From: Lachnospiraceae bacterium
GTDB taxonomy: Bacteria; Bacillota; Clostridia; Lachnospirales; Lachnospiraceae
Reading direction: 5' to 3'
Length of the DNA: 57,217 bases
Assembly: GCA_009911185.1 (NCBI GenBank)
Contig: QXWW01000026.1
Coordinates: 1-57,217 of the forward strand
Each line of letters begins with the position of its first letter. Position 1 is the stretch's first letter. The position numbers and the translations under genes are program-made. This document shows, one piece after another, positions 50,912 to 57,217 of the stretch. The notes below the pieces were generated by a model. It searched no databases, was not told the origin of the DNA, and worked only from the letters and a program-made list of their open reading frames with translations.

Positions 50912-51727
50912 ATGATGAAAAATCAATCCTTAACTGCTAGTGTCATAAAGATTTCTATAGAAGATTCAGTTCATAAAGTTATGGATATTTTTGAAAAAGA
51001 AGATGGAAAAACTTTTGAAGAGAAAAAGAAAGAAGCGATAAGTTATCTTAAAGATAAAGAAAATACACTATTAGCAGAACGCTTAATTGATATAGCTACG
51101 AATGATGAAATGGGAAAAAAGATTAATCATATGTTTTGGGAATTTGGAGAATGTATTACTGTAAAAGATAATATTATTTTACGAAAAGTACAAGATTCAG
51201 ATAAAGATATATTTATTGAATTACAAGAAGAAAATAATATTGTTAAGTCAATGTTAAAGGAAGAAGCATATCGCAATATGTTATGGAATGAGCATATAGA
51301 ATATAAAGCATTAATGTTTTCAATTATAGTGAATGATGAATATGTGGGATATTGTGGCATAAAGAATATTACACATGAACAATGGGAGATTGCAATAGAA
51401 ATTTTATATAAGTGGAAACATAAAGGAATAGGATATAAGGCGGTTAGTGTTATGTTGGATGAAATAAAAAATAGGCTGAACGTGTCAAAATTCCGTGTGA
51501 GAATTGATGCCGAAAATTATCCAAGTCAGAAATTATTTGAGAAACTTGGAGCAGAGCCAAACGGTATTTCAGAATTTATGTTGCATGGAGAAGCAGATAT
51601 TCAGAGATGTGAAGAAGAAAATCTTCATTTAATAGATGAGAGAATGCAAGAATTGGCAAGTAAATTTAATGTTGAACCAAAAAAATTATTGAGCCATGTG
51701 CTGGAATATAGATTGGTGTGGAATTAA
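50912..51727 (+). CDS. GNAT-family acetyltransferase with N-terminal extension
   Basis: This 271-residue protein has a first 95 residues that are helical and charged without a recognised domain. Residues about 98-235 form a GNAT domain (IILRKVQDSDKDIF, VNDEYVGYCGIKNI, the acetyl-CoA region IEILYKWKHKGIGYKAVSVML and NYPSQKLFEKLGA), and a 35-residue helical tail follows. The substrate is unknown. The gene is distinctly more A/T-rich than the replication genes and sits between the recombinase and attR, the usual place for satellite cargo. An anti-phage, toxin-like or resistance role is possible but unproven. Confidence 0.8.
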   Translation: MMKNQSLTASVIKISIEDSVHKVMDIFEKEDGKTFEEKKKEAISYLKDKENTLLAERLIDIATNDEMGKKINHMFWEFGECITVKDNIILRKVQDSDKDIFIELQEENNIVKSMLKEEAYRNMLWNEHIEYKALMFSIIVNDEYVGYCGIKNITHEQWEIAIEILYKWKHKGIGYKAVSVMLDEIKNRLNVSKFRVRIDAENYPSQKLFEKLGAEPNGISEFMLHGEADIQRCEEENLHLIDERMQELASKFNVEPKKLLSHVLEYRLVWN

Positions 51728-51824
51728 AGAAAGTGTTTATAAGTAATGGTTAAATGTAAATCGTAACACCATTGTAGCCCCATAATGAGCCGGAAAGCCT
51801 TTATTTTCAAGGGTACACAATTAT

Positions 51825-51854
51825 GCAAGCGATAATTTTATACAGATTTCAAAA
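51825..51854. repeat. attR
   Basis: GCAAGCGATAATTT, T, ATACAGATTTCAAAA: identical to attL except for one base. It is followed by GAGT and, at 51865-51878, CTCCCGAAAGTCCA, the first arm of the rpsI terminator, without the second arm. Confidence 0.88.
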
Positions 51855-51913
51855 GAGTTAGGAACTCCCGAAAGTCCAAGGTGTGCGGTGACAAGGAAGT
51901 AATTTCAGATTAG

Positions 51914-51953
51914 GCGGTATAGCCCTTATTGCAAGGGATATACCGTCTTTTCC
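51914..51953 (+). terminator. Hairpin outside attR
   Basis: GCGGTATA-CCCTT with AAGGG-TATACCGT and a short loop, followed by TTTT. It would stop rightward transcription leaving the element. Confidence 0.65.
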
Positions 51954-51958
51954 TGTTT

Positions 51959-52114
51959 TCATGCGCCTTGCCGTTTCGGTTGTTTAACAGAAAGAAAATG
52001 GATTTCTCTGACAAAGTTGAAAACAATATCTGCTTTCTGTACCCGTTTCTCGTCTACCTTTTTTGGCGCATGGACTATGATTTTTTTGATAAATTCATTG
52101 ACAAGACAAAATAC
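51959..52114 (-). pseudogene. C-terminal remnant of a large serine recombinase
   Basis: The leftward frame reads FCLVNEFIKKIIVHAPKKVD, then VQKADIVFNFVREIHFLSVK and ends QGA with a stop. This matches the C-terminal tail of large serine recombinases of clostridial transposons (TnpX/DUF4368-type IxxIxVHAPxK...VDIxFNF). An upstream in-frame stop near 52115 and the lack of the rest of the protein show that it is only a fragment. It suggests a second mobile element was once next to attR. The promoter of the TetR gene now overlaps its first bases. Confidence 0.75.
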
Positions 52115-52144
52115 TATCTATATAATTAAACTATGAGTTTAATT
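52098..52144 (+). promoter_or_regulatory. tetR operon promoter and operator
   Basis: TTGACA (52098-52103), 17-bp spacer, TATAAT (52121-52126): perfect consensus. A perfect 8-5-8 inverted repeat, AATTAAAC-TATGA-GTTTAATT (52124-52144), overlaps the -10 box and is the likely TetR operator. Confidence 0.85.
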
Positions 52145-52161
52145 ATTGCAAGGAGGAAGGC

Positions 52162-52806
52162 ATGGGACGAAGAAAGAAAGAGCCTAGAAGCGTACACAGG
52201 GAAAATATAGTGTCTGCGGCATCCGCACTATTTATGGAAAAAGGAATTGCCGCGACTTCTATGGACGATATAGCGAAAGCCGCCGGATACAGTAAAGCAA
52301 CATTGTATGTATATTTTGAAAATAAAGAGGAGATAGTCGGCATTTTAGTACTAAACAGTATGAAAAAACTTTACGACTATATATCCTCTGCTTTGACACA
52401 GCACGAAAACACAGAAACAAGATACAGCTTTATCTGTCACAGTCTGGTACAGTATCAGGAAGAATTTCCCTTTTATTTCAAAATGGTGTTGGACAAAATC
52501 AACATTGATTTTGAGAACCAGGACTATCTGGCAGAAGAAAAGGAAACTTATCAAATTGGGGAAGAAATAAATGAGAAGATTAAAGATTTTTTACTGTCTG
52601 GCATGAAAAAAGGAGATTTACGGAGTGATTTGGAAATTATTCCTGTCATATTTAATTTTTGGGGTATGCTTTCCGGAATCATTCAGCTTGCCGCAAACAA
52701 AGAAGAATATATTAAAAAGTCAATGGGGTTATCTAAAAAGCAGTTTTTGGAATATGGGTTTTCCCTTATCTACCATTCGATTGCGGCTAAGGAGAGAGGA
52801 TTATGA
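52162..52806 (+). CDS. TetR/AcrR-family regulator
   Basis: This 214-residue regulator has the TetR N-terminal domain (NIVSAASALFMEKGIAATSMDDIAKAAGYSKATLYVYFENKEEIV) and a C-terminal ligand-binding domain with helices 8-9 (FNFWGMLSGIIQLAANKEEY). It is first in an operon with a flavodoxin-like reductase and an FMN-binding membrane protein; its stop overlaps the next start (ATGA-type). The palindrome over its own promoter indicates autorepression. AAGGAGG precedes the ATG. The ligand may be a redox-active compound handled by the operon; this is inference. Confidence 0.9.
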   Translation: MGRRKKEPRSVHRENIVSAASALFMEKGIAATSMDDIAKAAGYSKATLYVYFENKEEIVGILVLNSMKKLYDYISSALTQHENTETRYSFICHSLVQYQEEFPFYFKMVLDKINIDFENQDYLAEEKETYQIGEEINEKIKDFLLSGMKKGDLRSDLEIIPVIFNFWGMLSGIIQLAANKEEYIKKSMGLSKKQFLEYGFSLIYHSIAAKERGL

Positions 52807-53372
52807 GAGAAAAAAATGTGCTTGCCATTTTAGGCGGTCCCCATACAAATGGAACAACGGCAGCCATGTTGGATTTGGCAGTTCGCAAAGCTGAACAGGC
52901 GGGCTATACTGTATTAAAAATTAATCTGTATGAAAAGAAACTTTCTTTCTGTACAGGTTGCCGTGCTTGCATGGACATGCATGTTTGCGTTCAGAAAGAC
53001 GACATACGGGAAATTGTTGCGCTATTACATAAGTGTCAGCTTGTTATCCTTGCCGCCCCTGTTTATTGGGCAAATGTTCCGGCTCCTGTCAAAAATATGT
53101 TTGACCGGTTATTGGGAACAGCTATGGAAGAAACAGATACATTTCCCAAACCACGTTTGCGGGGAAAGAAATATATAATTTTAATTTCCTGTAATACTCC
53201 TGCCCCTTTTTCATGGATATTCGGACAGAGCAGAGGGGCAATCCGCAATATGGACGAATTTTTCAAGACCGCAGGTATGCAATCGATAGGAAAAGTGGTG
53301 TGTGCAAATGTAAAAAATAAAAAAGGACTGACTAAGCGGGCAATGAGAAAGATTGAGAGGTGTCTGAAATGA
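52803..53372 (+). CDS. Flavodoxin-like NAD(P)H-dependent FMN reductase
   Basis: This 189-residue protein has the FMN-reductase fold: AILGGPHTNGTTAAML (FMN phosphate loop), CTGCRACMDMHVCVQKDDI (four cysteines found in iron-sulfur flavoprotein relatives), and LVILAAPVYWANVPAPVKNMFDR. The cysteine-rich segment is like that of multimeric flavodoxin WrbA/iron-sulfur flavoproteins but is less complete than in clostridial ferredoxin-like types. It overlaps tetR and the next gene by 4 bp each, so all three are co-translated. It could pass electrons to the membrane-bound flavoprotein that follows. Confidence 0.85.
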   Translation: MREKNVLAILGGPHTNGTTAAMLDLAVRKAEQAGYTVLKINLYEKKLSFCTGCRACMDMHVCVQKDDIREIVALLHKCQLVILAAPVYWANVPAPVKNMFDRLLGTAMEETDTFPKPRLRGKKYIILISCNTPAPFSWIFGQSRGAIRNMDEFFKTAGMQSIGKVVCANVKNKKGLTKRAMRKIERCLK

Positions 53373-53773
53373 AACTATCCCGAAAGAGAATCCTGTTGTT
53401 TACAGTAATTTTTCTTTTCCTTATCGGTTTGATTTTTACAGCAGTTTATTTGAAAAGTTTGACAGACTATAAAAAGGCAGTAAGGGAAACAGCTTTTAGA
53501 AATATAGATATTCCCGATATTACCGACGGAGTTTATGTTGGAGAATATGACGTGGATTTTGTTTATGCAAAAGTGGAAGTAATGGTTCAGAATGGAGCAA
53601 TTACAAATATTGATATACTGGAGCATAAAAACGGACGTGGGAAGCCCGCAGAGGTTATTGTTGACAGAATCATGGAAGAACAGAAAATAGATGTTGACAC
53701 AGTATCGGGGGCAACAAATTCAAGTGTTGTCATAAAGAAAGCTGTTGAAAATGCCTTAACGGGAGAAAAGTAG
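53369..53773 (+). CDS. Membrane-anchored FMN-binding domain protein
   Basis: This 134-residue protein has an N-terminal membrane anchor (residues 7-29) and an extracytoplasmic FMN-binding domain. The covalent flavinylation motif is SGATNSS (113-119), with Thr116 the expected FMN attachment site: DTVSGATNSS fits the D-x2-SGAT-x-S/T pattern. Attachment needs an ApbE-type transferase, and none is in the window. The ATG at 53369 overlaps the previous stop and has GAGAGGTG upstream; a GTG at 53360 is less likely. The pair of flavoproteins suggests electron export to an outside acceptor. Confidence 0.85.
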   Translation: MKLSRKRILLFTVIFLFLIGLIFTAVYLKSLTDYKKAVRETAFRNIDIPDITDGVYVGEYDVDFVYAKVEVMVQNGAITNIDILEHKNGRGKPAEVIVDRIMEEQKIDVDTVSGATNSSVVIKKAVENALTGEK

Positions 53774-53778
53774 AAAAT

Positions 53779-53942
53779 GAGCGGGAAACAGAGTGGATTT
53801 ATTGTCCTGTCTGTGGGAGAAAAACAAGGTTGCAAATACGGATAGATACAGAACTGAATAATTTCCCCGTTACTGTTCGAAACGTAAAGAGCCGTGGGAA
53901 GTCATAGTTTGTCGGCTCTTTTTATATTTAAGAAATATATGA
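53779..53942 (+). pseudogene. Cysteine-rich KTR protein remnant, frameshifted
   Basis: The frame from 53779 reads ETEWIYCPVCGRKTRLQIRI and then NNFP. A missing base near 53863 moves the continuation (YCSKRKEPWEVIVCRL) to another frame. This is the KTR-type zinc-knuckle protein often carried by conjugative transposons of Firmicutes. It has no start codon of its own. A terminator-like stem (AAAGAGCCG/CGGCTCTTT, 53886-53921) lies inside it. Confidence 0.7.
53886..53928 (+). terminator. Terminator of the tetR operon
   Basis: AAAGAGCCG (53886-53894) pairs with CGGCTCTTT (53913-53921), followed by TTATATTT. It would end the transcript of the flavoprotein operon. Confidence 0.75.
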
Positions 53943-54241
53943 ATACACATTTCATTTAGTATGTTCTGATAACTCAGATTACTTGGAAGCGCTACGTGAA
54001 CTCAATAATTATGTGTTGCATAGACGGAAACTTTTTTAACTGGCTTCCTGCTATTCCCCAATATGCGAAGTAAGAATTGATTTAGCTTTGTATAAGCAGA
54101 CAGATAACTGTCCGAAGAAAAGACATAAAAAATCCTCAAAAATTCAAAAACAAAGTCGGAGGGTAATTAATGTATAGTAATACGGCCCATCGAACATCGT
54201 TGTTTATTCATTGGACGTATGTACATTCGCATTTTTCTTAT
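53943..54241. other. Intergenic gap without recognisable gene
   Basis: Short coding-like scraps in several frames (for example around 53985-54060) are broken by stops. I see no RNA gene or clear promoter; it separates the rightward flavoprotein operon from leftward genes. Confidence 0.4.
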
Positions 54242-55075
54242 CTATTGATTATTTAATTTCTCTTTTACCAGTTTGTCATGGTAAAAATAATTGACATAAT
54301 CCAATCCCTGTTCATCACAATATGTATTGAGCAAATCAGCCAACGTATTCCAATAGGCATTCTCTTTTTCTAAATAAATTGCTTCATATTTTTCTTTTAA
54401 GTCTGGATAATGTGTAGTGATATAAGAAAGAATACTGCTTTTATATTCCCCTCTAAGGTTCAGATTTTCAAACCAATATTCACAAACATTCTCTTTCGTG
54501 CAGTCAATTATGTTTTTCCATTCTGTGATATACGGAAAAATAGGCGACATAAACAAGACGGTATGAATACCCGCATGATGTAATTGCTCTATTGCATGAA
54601 GCCTGCCCTCAATGGAACTGCCATTATCCATATCCGCCCGAAAAGCATCATCCAAAGTATTGATTGAAACTGCCACTTTGAGATTGGATATTCTTTTCAG
54701 CAATTCTATGTCCCGCAAAATAAGCGTTGATTTTGTTGAAATAGTAATTTGACAATCTGCATACACAAGTTGTTCTAATATCCTCCTTGTGATGCCATAT
54801 TTTTTCTCAAAAGAATTATAACAGTCTGTTACAGACGACATGAAAACAGACTTTCCTTTTATCTTCTTCAGGTCTACAGGTTTTTCACATTGTTTAATAT
54901 CTATAAATTTTCCCCATTCTTCCTTATGCCCTGTAAATCTTTTCATAAACCTTGCATAGCAATATTTACAAGCATGAGTACAGCCGACATATGGATTTAT
55001 GACATAATCACTTGCAGGTAAATTTGATTTCGTTAAAAAGTCCTTTGTATCTATTTTTTGCTCTATAATATCCAT
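54242..55075 (-). CDS. SPL-family radical SAM protein
   Basis: This 277-residue radical SAM protein has C-x3-C-x2-C at residues 32, 36 and 39 (GCTHACKYCYARF) and the sequence SVFMSSVTDCYNSFEKKYGITRRILEQL. It resembles spore-photoproduct-lyase-like proteins (SPL family, also called Rv2578c-like). It lacks evidence for DNA-lesion recognition, so I would not call it a photoproduct lyase. Its ATG directly abuts the stop of the upstream HTH gene (TAGATG), so the two are coupled. The reaction is unknown. Confidence 0.85.
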   Translation of the reverse strand: MDIIEQKIDTKDFLTKSNLPASDYVINPYVGCTHACKYCYARFMKRFTGHKEEWGKFIDIKQCEKPVDLKKIKGKSVFMSSVTDCYNSFEKKYGITRRILEQLVYADCQITISTKSTLILRDIELLKRISNLKVAVSINTLDDAFRADMDNGSSIEGRLHAIEQLHHAGIHTVLFMSPIFPYITEWKNIIDCTKENVCEYWFENLNLRGEYKSSILSYITTHYPDLKEKYEAIYLEKENAYWNTLADLLNTYCDEQGLDYVNYFYHDKLVKEKLNNQ

Positions 55076-55750
55076 CTACTGAATTACACCTCCGTGAAAG
55101 TAACATTCATAAATTTTTTCATCCAGATAAAAAATATCCTCATACCCTTGAAACCAGACAAATTCTCCATCCACTTTGCAATGATAATGGTAATCACCTT
55201 TTGTATATATTTTAGGTCCCCGATAAGGAAATTTTTCCGTAATCTGCAGCAAAACTTCTTTTAAAAATCTGTTATTAAAATTACTCCCTATAACCCGACC
55301 CGTATAATTCATGCACCAAATAGGATTATCATAGCGCCATACTGCTTCTTCACCAGTAAATTTTTCACCGCCTAAGTAAGTATCATAATATTTATACTCA
55401 TTTTCGGCATAACAAAAATCATTGGATTTCATTCGTGAAGATTGTGCTTTATTTTCATTGATTGGATAGGTATTCTTTTTTGCAGAAACCAAAAAGGAAA
55501 CCGTTTTATTGATGTCAATGTCTGCGTCCTTACATATCAAAATATTGCACTCATCATCATCTTTTACTATTCTGTCAATGGTTACGCCGTATAATTCACT
55601 TAACAAGATCAATCCATTTAATTCTGGAATTGCCTGTCCGTTTTCCCATTTGCTCACAGTCTGCCTTGCTATTCCAATCTTGTCAGCCAGTTGCTCTTGG
55701 GAATAACCATTCCTTTTTCTTAACATTTGCAGTTTTTCTTCCAATTTCAT
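55076..55750 (-). CDS. XRE helix-turn-helix protein with DUF5680-like domain
   Basis: This 224-residue protein has residues 1-65 as a classic XRE DNA-binding domain (LRKRNGYSQEQLADKIGIARQTVSKWENGQAIPEL). The C-terminal part (DTYLGGEKFTGEEAVWRYDNPIWCMNYTGRVIG, YHYHCKVDGEFVWFQGYEDIFY) resembles DUF5680, a domain found fused to such regulators and thought to bind a small molecule. Immediately followed by the radical SAM gene, it probably regulates it. An ATG with AGGTAATAT upstream fits. Confidence 0.88.
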   Translation of the reverse strand: MKLEEKLQMLRKRNGYSQEQLADKIGIARQTVSKWENGQAIPELNGLILLSELYGVTIDRIVKDDDECNILICKDADIDINKTVSFLVSAKKNTYPINENKAQSSRMKSNDFCYAENEYKYYDTYLGGEKFTGEEAVWRYDNPIWCMNYTGRVIGSNFNNRFLKEVLLQITEKFPYRGPKIYTKGDYHYHCKVDGEFVWFQGYEDIFYLDEKIYECYFHGGVIQ

Positions 55751-55892
55751 ATATATTACCTCATAAATAACATTATATATGTTTTTTTACGGAAAACCAC
55801 CACGGGAAGCAGGCAATTATGCCACTTTTAATATGCAACAGCGGGCTATACACTGGACATTACTTTTCATTTAGCCTACTTGTCTTTTTATC

Positions 55893-56693
55893 TCATAAAA
55901 CTGTATGATTATGTTGTTTTCCTAACATTATCCTGCTAAGATAATCAACTAATTTTGAGGGCAGGATGAAAGACGATGCAACAAGCATCTTATTGTACAT
56001 TCCTGCCACAACTGCCTTTTTTCCTTTCATAAGAGCCTTATATCCAATATCAGCCACACGTTCCGGCGTCATAACAAATAATTTAAATAATAAAGTATCT
56101 TCCATTCCCGCCTTGGCAGCAAATTCTGTTTTTGTAGAACCAGGGCATAAAGTTGTAATCGTCACGCCAGTGCCTTTGAGTTCTGCGCCAATTCCTTTTG
56201 ATACAGATAAAATATATGATTTCGTTGCTGCATAAACGGCATTGTAAGGGCATGATATATAAGAACCTGTTGAACCTATATTTAAAATCTGTCCCTGCTT
56301 GTTATCCAACATAGAAGGTAGGAATAGTTTCATCATGTCCGTTACAAAAAACATATGTAAGTACATCATATCATGCTCTTTTTCGCTGCTTGTTTTTATA
56401 AAACTCCCAAACTCATTAAAACCGGCGTTATTAACAAGAACATCTATCTGCAAATTTAATTCTTGTATTCTTCGGAATATATAATCAGCAGCTTCTGGCT
56501 TTTCCAGCCCGCAAGCAATAACAACTGGTTTTATACGATAAGTCTGTGACAAGTAATCTGATAATTCTTTTAATTTATCCGTATTTCTTGCTACCAAAAT
56601 CAAATCATAACCTTCCTGTGCAAATTTAACAGAAAAAGTTTTTCCTATTCCGCTTGTACAGCCTGTTATCAAAGCTATTTTACTACTTTTCAT
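55893..56693 (-). CDS. Short-chain dehydrogenase/reductase
   Basis: This 266-residue classical SDR has cofactor motif TGCTSGIGK near the N-terminus, NNAG, the catalytic serine in NIGSTGSYISCPYNAVYAATKSY with Tyr-x3-Lys (YAATK), and a C-terminal substrate loop. The start is ATG 56693 with GGAGGGA 8 nt upstream; a longer frame running to 56777 would overlap the MerR gene deeply. It overlaps the MerR gene by 11 bp, so they form an operon. It probably reduces a small carbonyl compound. Confidence 0.9.
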   Translation of the reverse strand: MKSSKIALITGCTSGIGKTFSVKFAQEGYDLILVARNTDKLKELSDYLSQTYRIKPVVIACGLEKPEAADYIFRRIQELNLQIDVLVNNAGFNEFGSFIKTSSEKEHDMMYLHMFFVTDMMKLFLPSMLDNKQGQILNIGSTGSYISCPYNAVYAATKSYILSVSKGIGAELKGTGVTITTLCPGSTKTEFAAKAGMEDTLLFKLFVMTPERVADIGYKALMKGKKAVVAGMYNKMLVASSFILPSKLVDYLSRIMLGKQHNHTVL

Positions 56694-57135
56694 ATACAAT
56701 CCCTCCAAGAAGTTCTTTAAAATGTTCCCATTCCATGAGATAATCCATACATTTTTGGGATTCAGGATTTTTATCATTTAAAACTTCGTCATAAAATTCT
56801 ATTTTCTTTCTTATCAACATTAATAAGTCTTGGTATGTCTTAATTTTTCTTTTAATAAAAACCTCATGTTCAACTAAAATATTTTTTCGCTCTGGTATCG
56901 AATTTTCCCCGCCATGTTTCAGAAGTGATATATATTGTCTTATTTTACACATTGGCATATCAGTATCTCTTAAACAACGGATTAAAAATATCCATTCAAT
57001 ATCCGATTCAGAATACATCCGTCTATTCATTTCATCTCTTTCAATTTTGGGCAGCAATCCTTCTTTCTCATAATAAAATAATGTGTCTTTCGTGATCCCT
57101 AATTTTTGGGCCGCCTCATTTGTTGTATAGTTCAT
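56683..57135 (-). CDS. MerR-family regulator
   Basis: This 150-residue regulator has a MerR winged-helix N-terminus (YTTNEAAQKLGITKDTLFYYEKEGLLPKIERDEMNRRMYSESDI) and a C-terminal coiled coil (VFIKRKIKTYQDLLMLIRKKIEFYDEVL). It has no cysteine pair for metal sensing and resembles SDR-linked regulators of the MerR family in Firmicutes. It leads an operon with the reductase gene. AAGGAGGTG precedes the ATG. Confidence 0.9.
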   Translation of the reverse strand: MNYTTNEAAQKLGITKDTLFYYEKEGLLPKIERDEMNRRMYSESDIEWIFLIRCLRDTDMPMCKIRQYISLLKHGGENSIPERKNILVEHEVFIKRKIKTYQDLLMLIRKKIEFYDEVLNDKNPESQKCMDYLMEWEHFKELLGGIVYEK

Positions 57136-57182
57136 ATGGACACCTCCTTGTATAATAATGGTGTAGTCAATTAAAGCTACAC
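57136..57182 (-). promoter_or_regulatory. merR promoter with inverted repeat
   Basis: On the minus strand GTGTAGCTTTAATTGACTAC with a final AC is an inverted repeat (GTGTAG and CTACAC arms, 57161-57182). A TATTAT/TTATAC -10-like box follows before AAGGAGGTG. This is where a MerR protein would twist a long-spacer promoter. Confidence 0.55.
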
Positions 57183-57217
57183 AGTTAATAAATTTCTAAA
57201 TATATCTTAGATGACAG

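Larger units (their letters stand above)
39596..51854. mobile_element. Integrated phage satellite of the PICI type (about 12.2 kb)
   Basis: Direct repeats at the rpsI 3' end (39596) and at 51825 bound an island with this order: two leftward small genes, integrase and repressor leftward, then rightward Cro-like, excisionase-like, primase-helicase, candidate origin, HNH nuclease, TerS-like gene and small genes, then cargo (type I toxin module, serine recombinase, GNAT). It encodes no capsid, portal, tail, holin, large terminase, relaxase or type IV secretion protein. Integrase plus leftward repressor, primase and a lone TerS are hallmarks of phage-inducible chromosomal islands, which are packaged by a helper phage. 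The satellite reading is inference from gene content. An integrative mobilizable element is the alternative. Confidence 0.75.

Noticed and set aside
39596-51854. Complete prophage or conjugative element
   Set aside because: No capsid, portal, tail, holin, large terminase, relaxase, coupling protein or type IV secretion gene was found among the frames of the island.
54242-55075. True spore photoproduct lyase
   Set aside because: Only the SPL-like radical SAM core is visible; the coupling to a DUF5680 regulator and the general sequence do not support a DNA-repair assignment.

Overview
The window looks like a chromosome segment of a low-to-moderate GC anaerobic Firmicute, most likely a Lachnospiraceae (Clostridium cluster XIVa) gut bacterium. 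The evidence is strong AGGAGG-type ribosome sites, tRNA genes without encoded CCA, the housekeeping order trmL-ecfA1-ecfA2-ecfT-truA-(MCP)-rplM-rpsI, a butyryl-CoA:acetate CoA-transferase-like gene, a glycyl-radical enzyme, and several radical-SAM proteins. Species was not determined.

Left margin (1-3.8 kb): a decayed mobile-DNA zone. It holds a frameshifted tyrosine-integrase remnant, a zeta-like P-loop toxin with a small upstream partner, a truncated gene, a degenerate IS3-family element whose OrfB carries two stop codons, and scraps of further broken genes.

Metabolic and housekeeping core (3.8-39.6 kb): an SsuABC-like sulfonate importer stands divergently to a glycyl-radical enzyme and its activase, followed by a CoA-transferase. 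Then come an AIM24-family protein, a tRNA-Phe/Gly/Gly cluster, a c-di-GMP pair (GGDEF, HD-GYP), TetR + MMPL exporter + coiled-coil partner, an MntP-like protein, MarR + MATE, ArsR, a B12-binding radical SAM protein with a DnaQ-like exonuclease, a VanW-family protein, an AIR-synthase-like protein with an Lrp regulator and aminotransferase, trmL, the ECF energising module, truA, a methyl-accepting chemotaxis protein, and rplM-rpsI. Two intergenic regions directly behind terminators carry related, structured, roughly 200-bp repeats that may be a non-coding RNA family.

Integrated element (39.60-51.85 kb): the most notable part. A roughly 12.2-kb island is integrated in the 3' end of rpsI, bounded by imperfect direct repeats (attL, attR) that restore the rpsI end and its terminator. 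Its order is: integrase with an N-terminal zinc ribbon and a repressor (both leftward), a divergent operator region, Cro-like and excisionase-like genes, a CHC2/Toprim/SF3 primase-helicase, an iteron-like candidate origin, an HNH nuclease, a small-terminase-like gene, several small unknown genes, a type I toxin/antitoxin module, a serine recombinase and a GNAT protein. There is no capsid, tail, portal, large terminase, relaxase or conjugation gene. This is the layout of a phage satellite of the PICI (phage-inducible chromosomal island) type.

Right margin (51.85-57.2 kb): immediately outside attR lie the C-terminal remnant of a large serine recombinase and a frameshifted cysteine-rich KTR gene. 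Both suggest a second, decayed transposon that brought in a TetR/flavodoxin/FMN-binding operon. Beyond these are a DUF5680-type HTH regulator with an SPL-like radical SAM protein, and a MerR-SDR operon.
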